A stretch of DNA of 64,000 bases. Origin: Exiguobacterium antarcticum DSM 14480. Its GTDB lineage: Bacteria > Bacillota > Bacilli > Exiguobacteriales > Exiguobacteriaceae. Shown here piece after piece: positions 50,905 to 58,936 of this stretch. How positions within the stretch are numbered: position 1 is the stretch's first letter; every line of letters starts with the position of its first letter. The stretch spans positions 124,001 to 188,000 of the forward strand of contig NZ_JMKS01000005.1 of the NCBI RefSeq assembly GCF_000685865.1, in the 5' to 3' direction. The translations under genes were made by a program, and so were the position numbers. The notes beneath the pieces were generated by a model. It ran no database searches. It was not told where the DNA came from and was given only the letters and a program-made list of their open reading frames with translations.

Positions 50905-50965
50905 AACACAAAAGACGAACGATTCCTTTCTCTACTGGATAGAGAGGCGCCGTTCGTCTTTTTTA
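50905..50965. terminator. Bidirectional terminator
   Basis: AAAGACGAACG...CGTTCGTCTTTTTT with an inner CTCTAC/TAGAGAG stem between convergent genes. Confidence 0.88.
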
Positions 50966-50972
50966 TGAACGA

Positions 50973-52652
50973 TTAAGAATGATCAAAGTCAATCGTTCCC
51001 GTCAAATCATCGAGGCGTCTTAGATCGTTTTGGATGGCGTGAAGGTCGCTTGGTTGTTGTTCCCGTAATTGTTTTGTACCGACAGGATGAACGGTGGGTG
51101 CTTGATCTAACGTGATTGTCCGGTTCGAGAGACGGTCGTTGAAGTAACGATCGTGTGACACGAACAATAGTTCACCCGGGAAGACGTCAAGAGCGGCTTC
51201 GATTTGTTCGCGTGTCGTTAAATCCAGATAGTTGGTCGGTTCATCGAGAATCAACAGACGTGCACCGGAAAAATAGAGGCGTAAGAAAGCAAGCCGGCAT
51301 CGTTCCCCCATACTCGCTTCGGCAATTGGCTTATAGACATGGTCACGCCGAAATAAAAAACAAGCGAGAAGCGTCCGGGCATCGGTCTCGGAAATCGTCG
51401 TGTCCTGCATCAAGGCGTCAAGCAAAGAACCGGAAGTCGGAAGATTCGAAAGCGCCTGGGAAAAATATCCGATTGTCAGGGAAGGGTGGCGTTTGATCGT
51501 TCCTTGATGCGGAGCAAGCTCACCTTGAATCAGACGGAGCAACGTTGTTTTCCCGGAACCGTTCCGACCGATGACAGCAATCCGGTCTCCCTGTTGGATG
51601 GAGAAGGACAGCTGTTCAAACAGTGGGAGAGTCCCGTAAGAAAAGGAGACAGTATCTAATGAAAGTAACTGCTTTGCTGCAAACGATGTGGCTTCAAACG
51701 AAACGTGAACAGACGCGGCCGCTTCTGGTTTGGTAATTCGTTGATCAAGAACATGTTCGAGTTGCTTTTCTTTTGCTTTGAACTTCTTCGCTTGTTTGGC
51801 TGCTTTTTTCTTGGCGTAAGGATCCCGTTCACTTGCGTGGGCGACGGCTTGTTGATGCCAGTTTTGGTATCGGGTGATCATTCGTTTTAGTTCTTTGCGC
51901 GTTTTTTCCTGTTTTTCATATTGACGTTGTTGAGTCAATAGCTCTTGGTCTTTTTGATGCCGGTATGCTTGATAATTTCCTTTATACCGTGTTGCACAAT
52001 CTGCTGTCAGCTCGATGACAGCATCCGCCGTTGCGTCGATGAAAGCACGTTCATGTGATACATAAAGAATCGCGGTCGACGTCTGGTGCATCCAGTCGAT
52101 CAGCCAATCCAACGTGTCAGTATCCAAGTGATTAGTCGGCTCATCCAGCAGAATGAAATCTGGTTTTTGGACCAACAGACAGGCAAGTTGGATACGTGTC
52201 TGTTCGCCGCCGCTGAGTGTGTCGAAGGGGTGAGACCAGACGTGTTCGGGTAGTTGAACTTCTTTTAACGCACGTGCTGCATCCGCTTCGAGTGAAAAAG
52301 CGTCTAAATCGAGCGCAGCTTGGTAATCTTCAAGCGACGTCGACTGCATTGTCTGTTCCCGTGCCTGATAACGAAGCAGATCGGCCTGTTCGACCAGTCG
52401 GAGTGCCGAGTCATTGGAAGAAGTACGGTGTTGGGCGACGTGACCGGGATTTGTATAGACGCGGAAGATATCGCCCGAAGTCGGCTGGGTCTGCTGGAGG
52501 ATGACGTGTAATAACGTCGTTTTACCCACTCCGTTGGCACCGACGAGGGCGACATGTTCACCCGGATGAATGGAAAATGAGATGTGTTGGAACAACGTCT
52601 GTTGAGGAAGATCAAAGCGTAAATCATGAATCGATAAGATTTCAGTAGGCAT
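50973..52652 (-). CDS. ABC-F protein, antibiotic-resistance type (Vga/VmlR-like)
   Basis: 559 residues, two ABC domains in one chain and no membrane segment. Domain 1: GANGVGKTTL, LSGGEQTRIQL and FILLDEPTNHLD. A linker at about residues 255-320 is rich in Lys and Gln (KKAAKQAKKFKAKEKQLEHVLD). Domain 2: GRNGSGKTTLLRLI, degenerate signature ASMGERCRLAF and LLILDEPTNYLD. The order resembles VmlR, Vga and Lsa ribosome-protection factors, which displace lincosamide, streptogramin A or pleuromutilin drugs from the peptidyl-transferase centre. Drug spectrum cannot be deduced. A leader-peptide attenuator precedes it. Confidence 0.85.
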   Translation of the reverse strand: MPTEILSIHDLRFDLPQQTLFQHISFSIHPGEHVALVGANGVGKTTLLHVILQQTQPTSGDIFRVYTNPGHVAQHRTSSNDSALRLVEQADLLRYQAREQTMQSTSLEDYQAALDLDAFSLEADAARALKEVQLPEHVWSHPFDTLSGGEQTRIQLACLLVQKPDFILLDEPTNHLDTDTLDWLIDWMHQTSTAILYVSHERAFIDATADAVIELTADCATRYKGNYQAYRHQKDQELLTQQRQYEKQEKTRKELKRMITRYQNWHQQAVAHASERDPYAKKKAAKQAKKFKAKEKQLEHVLDQRITKPEAAASVHVSFEATSFAAKQLLSLDTVSFSYGTLPLFEQLSFSIQQGDRIAVIGRNGSGKTTLLRLIQGELAPHQGTIKRHPSLTIGYFSQALSNLPTSGSLLDALMQDTTISETDARTLLACFLFRRDHVYKPIAEASMGERCRLAFLRLYFSGARLLILDEPTNYLDLTTREQIEAALDVFPGELLFVSHDRYFNDRLSNRTITLDQAPTVHPVGTKQLREQQPSDLHAIQNDLRRLDDLTGTIDFDHS

Positions 52653-52693
52653 ATTCTCAGCTCCTTAGGAGTTCATTTCAATACAGATGAAAT

Positions 52694-52890
52694 GAAAACA
52701 CACCATCCGAAAACGAGCGGATGGTGTGCAGGAGTGCAAATCAAAGAAGGTATCTTCCTCATCTAAGGAAATACCGAAAATGAGCAGACTCGTAGCGTCA
52801 GTCATCCGCAACGTATTGCGAAAGTGATGAATTCTTTTCATCATTAGACGTTAGCGAGTGTATGCTTCATTTCGGTATTGTACCTCCTGT
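52694..52890 (-). promoter_or_regulatory. Leader-peptide attenuator of the ABC-F gene
   Basis: On the minus strand a leader with its own AGGAGG and an 8-residue ORF is followed by mutually exclusive structures. The leader start region 52867-52879 is complementary to 52770-52783 (AATACCGAAA-like, one extra base), while part of that partner can instead pair within GGTATTTCCTTAGATGAGGAA (52775 downwards). A terminator with 10-bp stem ACACCATCCG/CGGATGGTGT and a short T-run lies at 52729-52694, 41 bases before the ABC-F ATG. Ribosome stalling on the leader would favour read-through. Confidence 0.75.
52844..52870 (-). CDS. 8-residue leader peptide of the ABC-F gene
   Basis: ATG 52870 follows AGGAGGTACAATACCGAA and encodes MKHTLANV before a TAA stop. 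The good ribosome site and the attenuator around it support translation. Similar short ORFs precede vmlR, vga(A) and lmo0919, where drug-stalled ribosomes trigger expression. Confidence 0.65.
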   Translation of the reverse strand: MKHTLANV

Positions 52891-52927
52891 TCGTAGACTA
52901 TGTGTTCAGTGTAGCAACTTGTTACGG

Positions 52928-53653
52928 TCAAGACAAGTAAGAAGTGAGTAATTCTTGGGCTGCAGTTGCGTCTTCTGCGCTAGGGGGAAGGACGTCTTTT
53001 AACGGATAGTCGAGTCCGAGCGCCTCCCATTTGTAGACACCTAGTTGATGATAAGGAAGCACTTCGACCCGTTCGACGTTTCCGAGTGTCCGAATGAACT
53101 CTCCGGTCTGACGAAGAAACGTCTCCGTCATCGTCAAACCAGGTACAAGGACGTGGCGAATCCAGACCGGAATGTTCCGATCAGCTAATCGTTTCGCGAA
53201 AGCAAGTGTATTCGCATTACTTCGCCCTGTCAGAATCCGGCATGTCGCATCATCGATATGCTTGATGTCGAGCAAGACAAGGTCCGTATGGTCTAAAATT
53301 TGATCGATATTTTTAGGGACGACGGATCCGGCTGTATCAATGACAGTATGCAGACCTTTTTGTTTTGCTTCGCGTAATGCAGCTTCTAGAAATTCTGGTT
53401 GGGCGAGGGGTTCGCCACCAGAAAACGTGATGCCACCACCCGTCGCTTCAAAAAAGGAACGGTAGCCCTCGGCCTCTTCGATGATGGCTGTCGCCGAGAC
53501 GGAACGACCACATCCGAATTCCCATGTATCTGCATTGTGGCAATACTGACAGCGTAATGGGCATCCTTGCGTAAAAACGATGAAACGAATACCGGGTCCA
53601 TCGACCGTCCCGCAGGATTCAACAGAATGAATCGTTCCGTGTGTCATGTTCAT
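52928..53653 (-). CDS. pflA: Pyruvate formate-lyase activating enzyme
   Basis: 241 residues. Radical SAM iron-sulfur motif TQGCPLRCQYCHNADTWE (C-x3-C-x2-C), preceded by ESCGTVDGPGIRF and followed by TFSGGEPLAQPEFL. It uses S-adenosylmethionine to create the glycyl radical on PflB. Two close ATG codons (53653, 53647) are both possible starts; an AAAGGA lies upstream. It is 15 bases downstream of pflB, and its stop lies near the ABC-F leader. Confidence 0.96.
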   Translation of the reverse strand: MNMTHGTIHSVESCGTVDGPGIRFIVFTQGCPLRCQYCHNADTWEFGCGRSVSATAIIEEAEGYRSFFEATGGGITFSGGEPLAQPEFLEAALREAKQKGLHTVIDTAGSVVPKNIDQILDHTDLVLLDIKHIDDATCRILTGRSNANTLAFAKRLADRNIPVWIRHVLVPGLTMTETFLRQTGEFIRTLGNVERVEVLPYHQLGVYKWEALGLDYPLKDVLPPSAEDATAAQELLTSYLS

Positions 53654-53668
53654 CTTGTCCTTTCTGAA

Positions 53669-55918
53669 TTAAAGTGCACCATGGAATGTTCGATTGATGA
53701 CATCGATTTGTTGTTCTCGTGTCAACTTAATGAAGTTGACGGCGTAACCGGAAACACGAATCGTCAATTGTGGATACAGCTCTGGGTGTTCCATGGCATC
53801 GAGTAACGTTTCCCGATCAAAGACGTTGACGTTCAAGTGGTGTCCTTTTGAGACCGTTCCACCCATATACCCATCAAGCAGTCCGACGGTATTTTGAATC
53901 CGTGTCTGCTCATCTTTACCAAGTGCTTTTGGAACGATTGAGAACGTATAAGAGATTCCGTCTAAGGCATGTTCGTATGGCAATTTTCCAACAGAAGTCA
54001 GCGCGGCAACGGCTCCTTTCGTATCACGTCCGTGCATCGGATTGGCTCCTGGCGCGAACGGTTCGCCTGCTCGTCGACCGTCTGGTGTATTACCGGTCTT
54101 TTTGCCGTAGACGACATTCGATGTAATCGTCAGGACAGATTGAGTCGGCAAGGCATTTCGATAAGTCGGATGTTTCCGAATTTTTTCCATGAAGAGTTTA
54201 ACAAGATCGACGGCTATCTGGTCAACACGCGCATCGTTGTTTCCGAATTTCGGGAAATCACCTTCGATTTTAAAATCAACAGCGATTCCGTCTGCATCAC
54301 GAATTGGTGAGACTTTTGCATAACGAATGGCAGAAAGACTGTCCGCGACGACCGATAGTCCGGCGATGCCACAAGCCATCGTCCGTAAGATTTCCGGATC
54401 GTGCAACGCCATCTCGATGCGTTCGTAACTGTATTTATCATGCATGAAATGGATCACATTTAACGTATTGACATAGAGCTCGGCTAACCAGTCCAGTTGA
54501 CGATCATAAGCTGCCATGACCGTTTCGTAATCCAACACGTCATCTAAGATTAAGTTGGTTGCCGGAGCAACTTGAATTTTAAGTTTTTCATCAATCCCAC
54601 CGTTCAGGGTATAAAGTAATGCTTTGGCGAGGTTTGCCCGTGCTCCGAAGAATTGCATCTGTTTACCGATTCGCATCGCGGAGACACAACACGCGATCCC
54701 GTAATCATCCCCATAGATTGGTAACATCAAGTCATCGTTCTCATATTGAATCGAACTTGAGAGAATCGACATTTTTGCACAAAATTCTTTAAAACCACGG
54801 GGGAGTTGTGTCGACCAAAGGACCGTCAGATTCGGTTCAGGCGCCGGTCCGAGATTGACAAGTGTCTGTAAGAAACGGAACGAACTTTTCGTGACGTTCG
54901 ACCGTCCATCTTCACTCATACCACCAATCGATTCGGTGACCCACGTTGGGTCGCCGGAGAACAGGTCATTGTAGTCCGGTGTCCGAAGGAATTTGACGAT
55001 CCGAAGTTTCATCACAAAATGATCAACGAGTTCCTGAGCGGTTTGTTCGGTTAAGCGACCGGCTTTTAGATCTCGTTCGATATAGATATCTAAGAACGTA
55101 GAAACACGTCCGAGAGACATCGCGGCGCCGTTTTGTTCCTTGATCGCAGCCAGATAAGCGAGATAGACCCACTGGAAGGCCTCTTGAGCCGTTTCGGCAG
55201 GGCGAGATAGATCACAGTCATACCGTTTCCCGAGTTCTGTCAGTTCCTGTAACGCGCGGAGCTGCTCATTCATTTCCTCACGATCGCGGATCATTGATTC
55301 GGACAAGAAACCACCGTGGTTTTGCAAATCCTGTTTCCGTTGCTGAATCAAGTAAGCTGTTCCATATAAGGCGACACGACGGTAATCACCGATGATCCGT
55401 CCTCGACCGTAAGCATCGGGAAGTCCTGTAATGATGCCAGCTTTTCGGGCAGCACGCATTTCAGGCGTGTACGCATCGAATACCCCTTGATTGTGTGTTT
55501 TCCGGTATTCACTAAACGTCCGGGTGACGATTGGATCAGCTTCAAATCCATATGCTTCTAGTGCATCATTGACCATCCGGATGCCACCATTCGGATGAAT
55601 GGAACGCTTGAATGGTTCATCCGTCTGCAATCCGACTACTTTTTCTAGAGAGCGATCGAGATAACCTGGCCCGTGTGAAAGAATCGTCGAAGGAGTAGCG
55701 GCATCGACGGCATACACACCACCTCGTGTCCGTTCTTCGCTTGTTAGATTCATGATCTGTTGCCAAAGTGTTTCAGTAGCTTCTGTTGGACCAACGAGGA
55801 ACTGGTCGTCCCCTCGATATTCTGTCCGATTTCGTCGAATGAAGTCGGCTAGATCAATTTTGTCGATCCATTCGCCTGTTTCGAATTGTTGCCACGCTGG
55901 TGTTTTTTCAAGTAACAT
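53669..55918 (-). CDS. pflB: Formate C-acetyltransferase (pyruvate formate-lyase)
   Basis: 749 residues from ATG 55918, preceded by AAAGGAG. The active-site Cys pair is in [13 protein letters not shown], and the glycyl-radical segment [16 protein letters not shown] is near the C-terminus. It cleaves pyruvate to acetyl-CoA and formate without oxygen; the formate can feed Fhs. Length is typical (about 750-760). Candidate Rex/Fnr sites lie upstream. Confidence 0.97.
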   Translation of the reverse strand: MLLEKTPAWQQFETGEWIDKIDLADFIRRNRTEYRGDDQFLVGPTEATETLWQQIMNLTSEERTRGGVYAVDAATPSTILSHGPGYLDRSLEKVVGLQTDEPFKRSIHPNGGIRMVNDALEAYGFEADPIVTRTFSEYRKTHNQGVFDAYTPEMRAARKAGIITGLPDAYGRGRIIGDYRRVALYGTAYLIQQRKQDLQNHGGFLSESMIRDREEMNEQLRALQELTELGKRYDCDLSRPAETAQEAFQWVYLAYLAAIKEQNGAAMSLGRVSTFLDIYIERDLKAGRLTEQTAQELVDHFVMKLRIVKFLRTPDYNDLFSGDPTWVTESIGGMSEDGRSNVTKSSFRFLQTLVNLGPAPEPNLTVLWSTQLPRGFKEFCAKMSILSSSIQYENDDLMLPIYGDDYGIACCVSAMRIGKQMQFFGARANLAKALLYTLNGGIDEKLKIQVAPATNLILDDVLDYETVMAAYDRQLDWLAELYVNTLNVIHFMHDKYSYERIEMALHDPEILRTMACGIAGLSVVADSLSAIRYAKVSPIRDADGIAVDFKIEGDFPKFGNNDARVDQIAVDLVKLFMEKIRKHPTYRNALPTQSVLTITSNVVYGKKTGNTPDGRRAGEPFAPGANPMHGRDTKGAVAALTSVGKLPYEHALDGISYTFSIVPKALGKDEQTRIQNTVGLLDGYMGGTVSKGHHLNVNVFDRETLLDAMEHPELYPQLTIRVSGYAVNFIKLTREQQIDVINRTFHGAL

Positions 55919-55967
55919 CGTGAACACTCCTTTGTTTGTAGGGGAAACAGTTCAAGGTCCATCCCTT

Positions 55968-55985
55968 ATGTGAATAGTGTAACAA
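55968..55985 (-). promoter_or_regulatory. Rex- or Fnr-like operator upstream of pflB
   Basis: On the minus strand TTGTTACACTATTCACAT matches the Rex consensus TTGTGAA-N4-TTCACAA at 11 of 14 fixed positions; the same bases read TGTTA-N6-TCACA, one mismatch from an Fnr box. TACACT within it could serve as -10, so binding would repress, which fits Rex. Confidence 0.45.
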
Positions 55986-56176
55986 ACATTTCGTGAGAAG
56001 AGTTTTACATCCCGGTGAAAGCGTAGAAGATTCCTGAAACGTTGGTACACCAGGCTTTTTTGAAATGTGTATCATTGAGAAGACTAGGGGCGAAAAACAG
56101 AGAAGAGGCAGTATGAAGCCATATTTCAGGAACTGTATCACTCGATTGATCAAAAAAGGAAAGAGACAGTTTGAAA

Positions 56177-56192
56177 CGTGATAAAAGTCACA
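56177..56192 (+). promoter_or_regulatory. Fnr-box-like sequence
   Basis: CGTGATAAAAGTCACA fits TGTGA-N6-TCACA with one change. For plus-strand transcription the centre would lie about 41 bases before a start near 56226, with TATGAC at 56212 as -10, so it may control the unknown gene at 56266 rather than pflB. Confidence 0.45.
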
Positions 56193-56265
56193 TCAGGTTA
56201 TCTTGTATTTTTATGACGTATCGTTGACAATGAAAAAGGGAATATAGACCGTGGAGGTGCATGAA

Positions 56266-56697
56266 ATGGATTTTTCGATTTTGGAAGACCGTGCCGATTA
56301 CAGAACAGGTGACTGGCTGACGCTAAAAGTATCAACTGAAGGAACACCACGAACTGGAATGATTACAGAATTTGAAGAGGATGGTTTCTGGATTCGTTTT
56401 GAAGATGATTTCGACTTTGAGGATTTCATCGGGTATAAAGAAAGATATTTGGCTCAACTGGTGCGACGTCCAAGTGATGTCAAAACAGATTACCCGGCGC
56501 TCAATCGTTTCCCGAAACTTGCGAATGAGCTTCAAGATCGGGTCATTCAAGGGTTTGAAATCTTGTCGGAACAAATAAAAAATGACAATGAAGTGGCGTA
56601 TCATATCCGGCTTGTTGATGCGGGGAATGAATACACACAGACGTTACGTGGCTTACGTGACGACACGACCGATCAATTTGAATACGTCACAGAATGA
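56266..56697 (+). CDS. Unknown acidic protein
   Basis: 143 residues from ATG 56266, preceded by GGAGGTGC. No membrane segment. The N-terminal half (YRTGDWLTLKVSTEGTPRTGMITEFEEDGFWIRFEDDFDFEDFIGYKERYLAQLVRR) looks like an SH3-type beta barrel, and the C-terminal half has an amphipathic helix (NELQDRVIQGFEILSEQIK) and a strand. No family recognised. It is followed 28 bases later by a DEAD-box helicase. Confidence 0.65.
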   Translation: MDFSILEDRADYRTGDWLTLKVSTEGTPRTGMITEFEEDGFWIRFEDDFDFEDFIGYKERYLAQLVRRPSDVKTDYPALNRFPKLANELQDRVIQGFEILSEQIKNDNEVAYHIRLVDAGNEYTQTLRGLRDDTTDQFEYVTE

Positions 56698-56725
56698 TGG
56701 ATAAGAGAGTAGGAGAATACACGTT

Positions 56726-57901
56726 ATGAACTTTATGAAACCTTTTATTACAGAAGCATGGGAACGCGCACGTTTCGAAAAAATGATGCCCGTTCAAGAA
56801 CAGGCAATTCCGTTATTGCGTGAAAGAAAAGATGTTTTGGTCGAAGCACCGACCGGGACGGGGAAAACATTGGCATACGTCATCCCGGCGCTAGAATTGA
56901 TTGATGAGAATGAACCCCATATTCAAGTCGTGATTACAGCACCAACACGCGAACTTGTCATGCAGATTCACCAAGTCATCCAATTGTTTGCGCAAGGAAG
57001 TGGCATTAAATCAGGAGCCTTCATTGGTGGAGTCGAATTAAAGCGTCAACATGAACGTCTGAAGAAAAAACCGCAGATCATCGTCGGGACACCCGGGCGT
57101 CTTGTGGAACTGATCGATTCGAAAAAGATGAAGATGCATAAAGTAAAATTGATTGTACTCGATGAGGCCGATCAAATTTACGAGAGTGGGATGAGTGCAT
57201 CGGCAACTCGGATCGCGAACAGTGCCCTCCGCGATCGACAGCTGGCATTTATTTCAGCGACATTACCGGAACGAACAGCAGAATGGGGTAAAACTTTATT
57301 TGCGAATGAACCGGAACGGGTACAAGTCGAACGTGTCGTCAGTACACAAGTGAAGTTCGGGTACATCGAAATGTCACGTCGTCTAAAACCGGAGTATTTA
57401 CGTCGTTTGGCGAACATGCAGGGTGCAAAAGTATTGACCTTCATCAACAATCGTTCATTCCTCGGACCGTTAAATGGAGAATTAAGTAAGTTTTCATTAA
57501 AATATCGGATTCTCGATGCGGAAAAAGGAAAACGGGAACGGATGGAGACACTTCGTTCATATAAACGGGGGGAGTTTCCGTTACTTGTCACGACAGGTCT
57601 TGCTGCCCGTGGACTTGATATCGAGGCGGTCACGCATGTCGTCCATTACGATTTGCCTGAGTCACTCGATGATTTTGTTCACCGTTCTGGACGTACGGGA
57701 CGTGGAAATGCTTCCGGGATGGTTCTCGCACTTGTCACGGATCACGATTTGAGACACCTGAAAACATTAGCTAAACAAATGGGTGTGGAAATGGAAGAAA
57801 TGGAAATTTATCGTGGTGAAGTGATTCCGAAACGCGAAATCACGGAACCAGAAACAATCAAACGACCGGCGAACCCACACCGGAAAGGACCGACACGATG
57901 A
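56726..57901 (+). CDS. DEAD-box RNA helicase (YfmL-like)
   Basis: 391 residues. Motifs in order: Q motif region (FEKMMPVQEQAIPLL), motif I EAPTGTGKTLAYVIPAL, Ia APTRELVMQI, Ib TPGRL, II VLDEADQ (DEAD), III SATLPERT, IV FINNRS, V TTGLAARGLDIEAVTHVVHYDLP and VI HRSGRTGRG. It is compact with no C-terminal RNA-binding domain. In B. subtilis, YfmL of this size acts in 70S/50S ribosome assembly. The ATG overlap with the next gene shows coupled translation. Confidence 0.93.
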   Translation: MNFMKPFITEAWERARFEKMMPVQEQAIPLLRERKDVLVEAPTGTGKTLAYVIPALELIDENEPHIQVVITAPTRELVMQIHQVIQLFAQGSGIKSGAFIGGVELKRQHERLKKKPQIIVGTPGRLVELIDSKKMKMHKVKLIVLDEADQIYESGMSASATRIANSALRDRQLAFISATLPERTAEWGKTLFANEPERVQVERVVSTQVKFGYIEMSRRLKPEYLRRLANMQGAKVLTFINNRSFLGPLNGELSKFSLKYRILDAEKGKRERMETLRSYKRGEFPLLVTTGLAARGLDIEAVTHVVHYDLPESLDDFVHRSGRTGRGNASGMVLALVTDHDLRHLKTLAKQMGVEMEEMEIYRGEVIPKREITEPETIKRPANPHRKGPTR

Positions 57902-58542
57902 AAAGTGAACGAAAGATAATCCCTTTTCCGACGACTGTATCGGAAGCAGAGATGAACACGGCACTCAAGACGATGTATCAAGAAGCAGCGACAGCGAGAA
58001 GTACGGATTGGGTGGCGTTCATTGAAGAAATCGCAACGGAAGGTCGTTGGTATTTAAAAGATGCTGAACTGTTCCGCGATCTATTTGTTGACTGGGCCAT
58101 CTTTTATGAAACGGATGAACAAGGAAAAACACCGCATGGTCGCTTTTTGGAACAGGTGAAAGAAAATATGTCACCAAGTCTGTATCGTGCATTAAGAGGA
58201 TTGGCTGACCCCGTGCCTTCTTTATTCCTCGTCGAAGCAGAAGGCGTCGTCGACATCATGTCGAAACAGACCTACCAAACGGATTTAGCGGAGATCGAAG
58301 TCGAGACGGGTGACTTATTGATTGGGAAGTTACTTTATATCTCAGGAAAATGGCGTTTTGCGATTGCGTATATGAAGGTCGCCAAAGCACTTGTTCCAGA
58401 AGTTCGCATCTTGTTAGCGGACTTTGTAGATGAAGTCGGAGAAGATGCGTTATTACGTCAATATCCGGAATTTTGTGCCGAGCTGATTGATTTGTTGCTC
58501 GACATCGAAGAAGGAAACATCGCACCACGTCCGGAAAAATAA
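57898..58542 (+). CDS. Unknown protein coupled to the DEAD-box helicase
   Basis: 214 residues, helical and without membrane segments (e.g. MNTALKTMYQEAATARSTDWVAFIEE, LFRDLFVDWAIFYETDEQGKT, CAELIDLLLDIEEG). The ATG overlaps the helicase stop by 4 bases. No family recognised; coupling suggests a partner or co-factor in RNA or ribosome work. The stop codon lies at the first base of a terminal inverted repeat. Confidence 0.6.
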   Translation: MKSERKIIPFPTTVSEAEMNTALKTMYQEAATARSTDWVAFIEEIATEGRWYLKDAELFRDLFVDWAIFYETDEQGKTPHGRFLEQVKENMSPSLYRALRGLADPVPSLFLVEAEGVVDIMSKQTYQTDLAEIEVETGDLLIGKLLYISGKWRFAIAYMKVAKALVPEVRILLADFVDEVGEDALLRQYPEFCAELIDLLLDIEEGNIAPRPEK

Positions 58543-58919
58543 CAAACGGAGCTGACTCAAAAGTGAGGACGTCTCTCGATTAAAATGAATGAAGGGAGGT
58601 GGATTTCCGGTGTTTGATCCGGAAATCCACCTCCCTTTTCCTTTGCGAACAATCAGAATTTGCATAGAAATGGCCGATGATCCCGTGAAAAGATGGGATC
58701 ATCGGCCATTTGATTGATGGAGGACGGAAACGTTCATCCTCGACTCCTATGGGAAAAGGAAGCGCGATTAGCGCTTCCGTCAGGAATAGGTAAGACCCGG
58801 CATGACCGCATGGAATGTGGGATGCCGCGGCTTACCTTCCGCCCATGGAAAGCGAGGATGTCGAACCGTCCGTTACAAGGATTGATTTTGGCCTGACTTA
58901 TGAGTCAGTCCCGTTTGTG
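58541..58919. repeat. Non-autonomous repeat element with terminal inverted repeats
   Basis: AACAAACGGAGCTGACTCAA... (58541-58568) matches the complement of 58892-58919 at about 23 of 28 positions. Inside lie a near-perfect hairpin (GGAGGTGGATTTCCGG pairing with CCGGAAATCCACCTCC, 58596-58639), a second (AATGGCCGATGATCCC with GGGATCATCGGCCATT, 58670-58712) and an imperfect inverted repeat whose outer arms read CATCCTCG-ACTCCTATGGG and CCCATGGAAAG-CGAGGATG. The CCTCGACTCC...GCGGAAAG core recalls a short dispersed repeat common in Bacillaceae. No ORF. Fills the gap between convergent genes. Confidence 0.7.
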
Positions 58920-58936
58920 TCGTGCCATAGTGTCAC

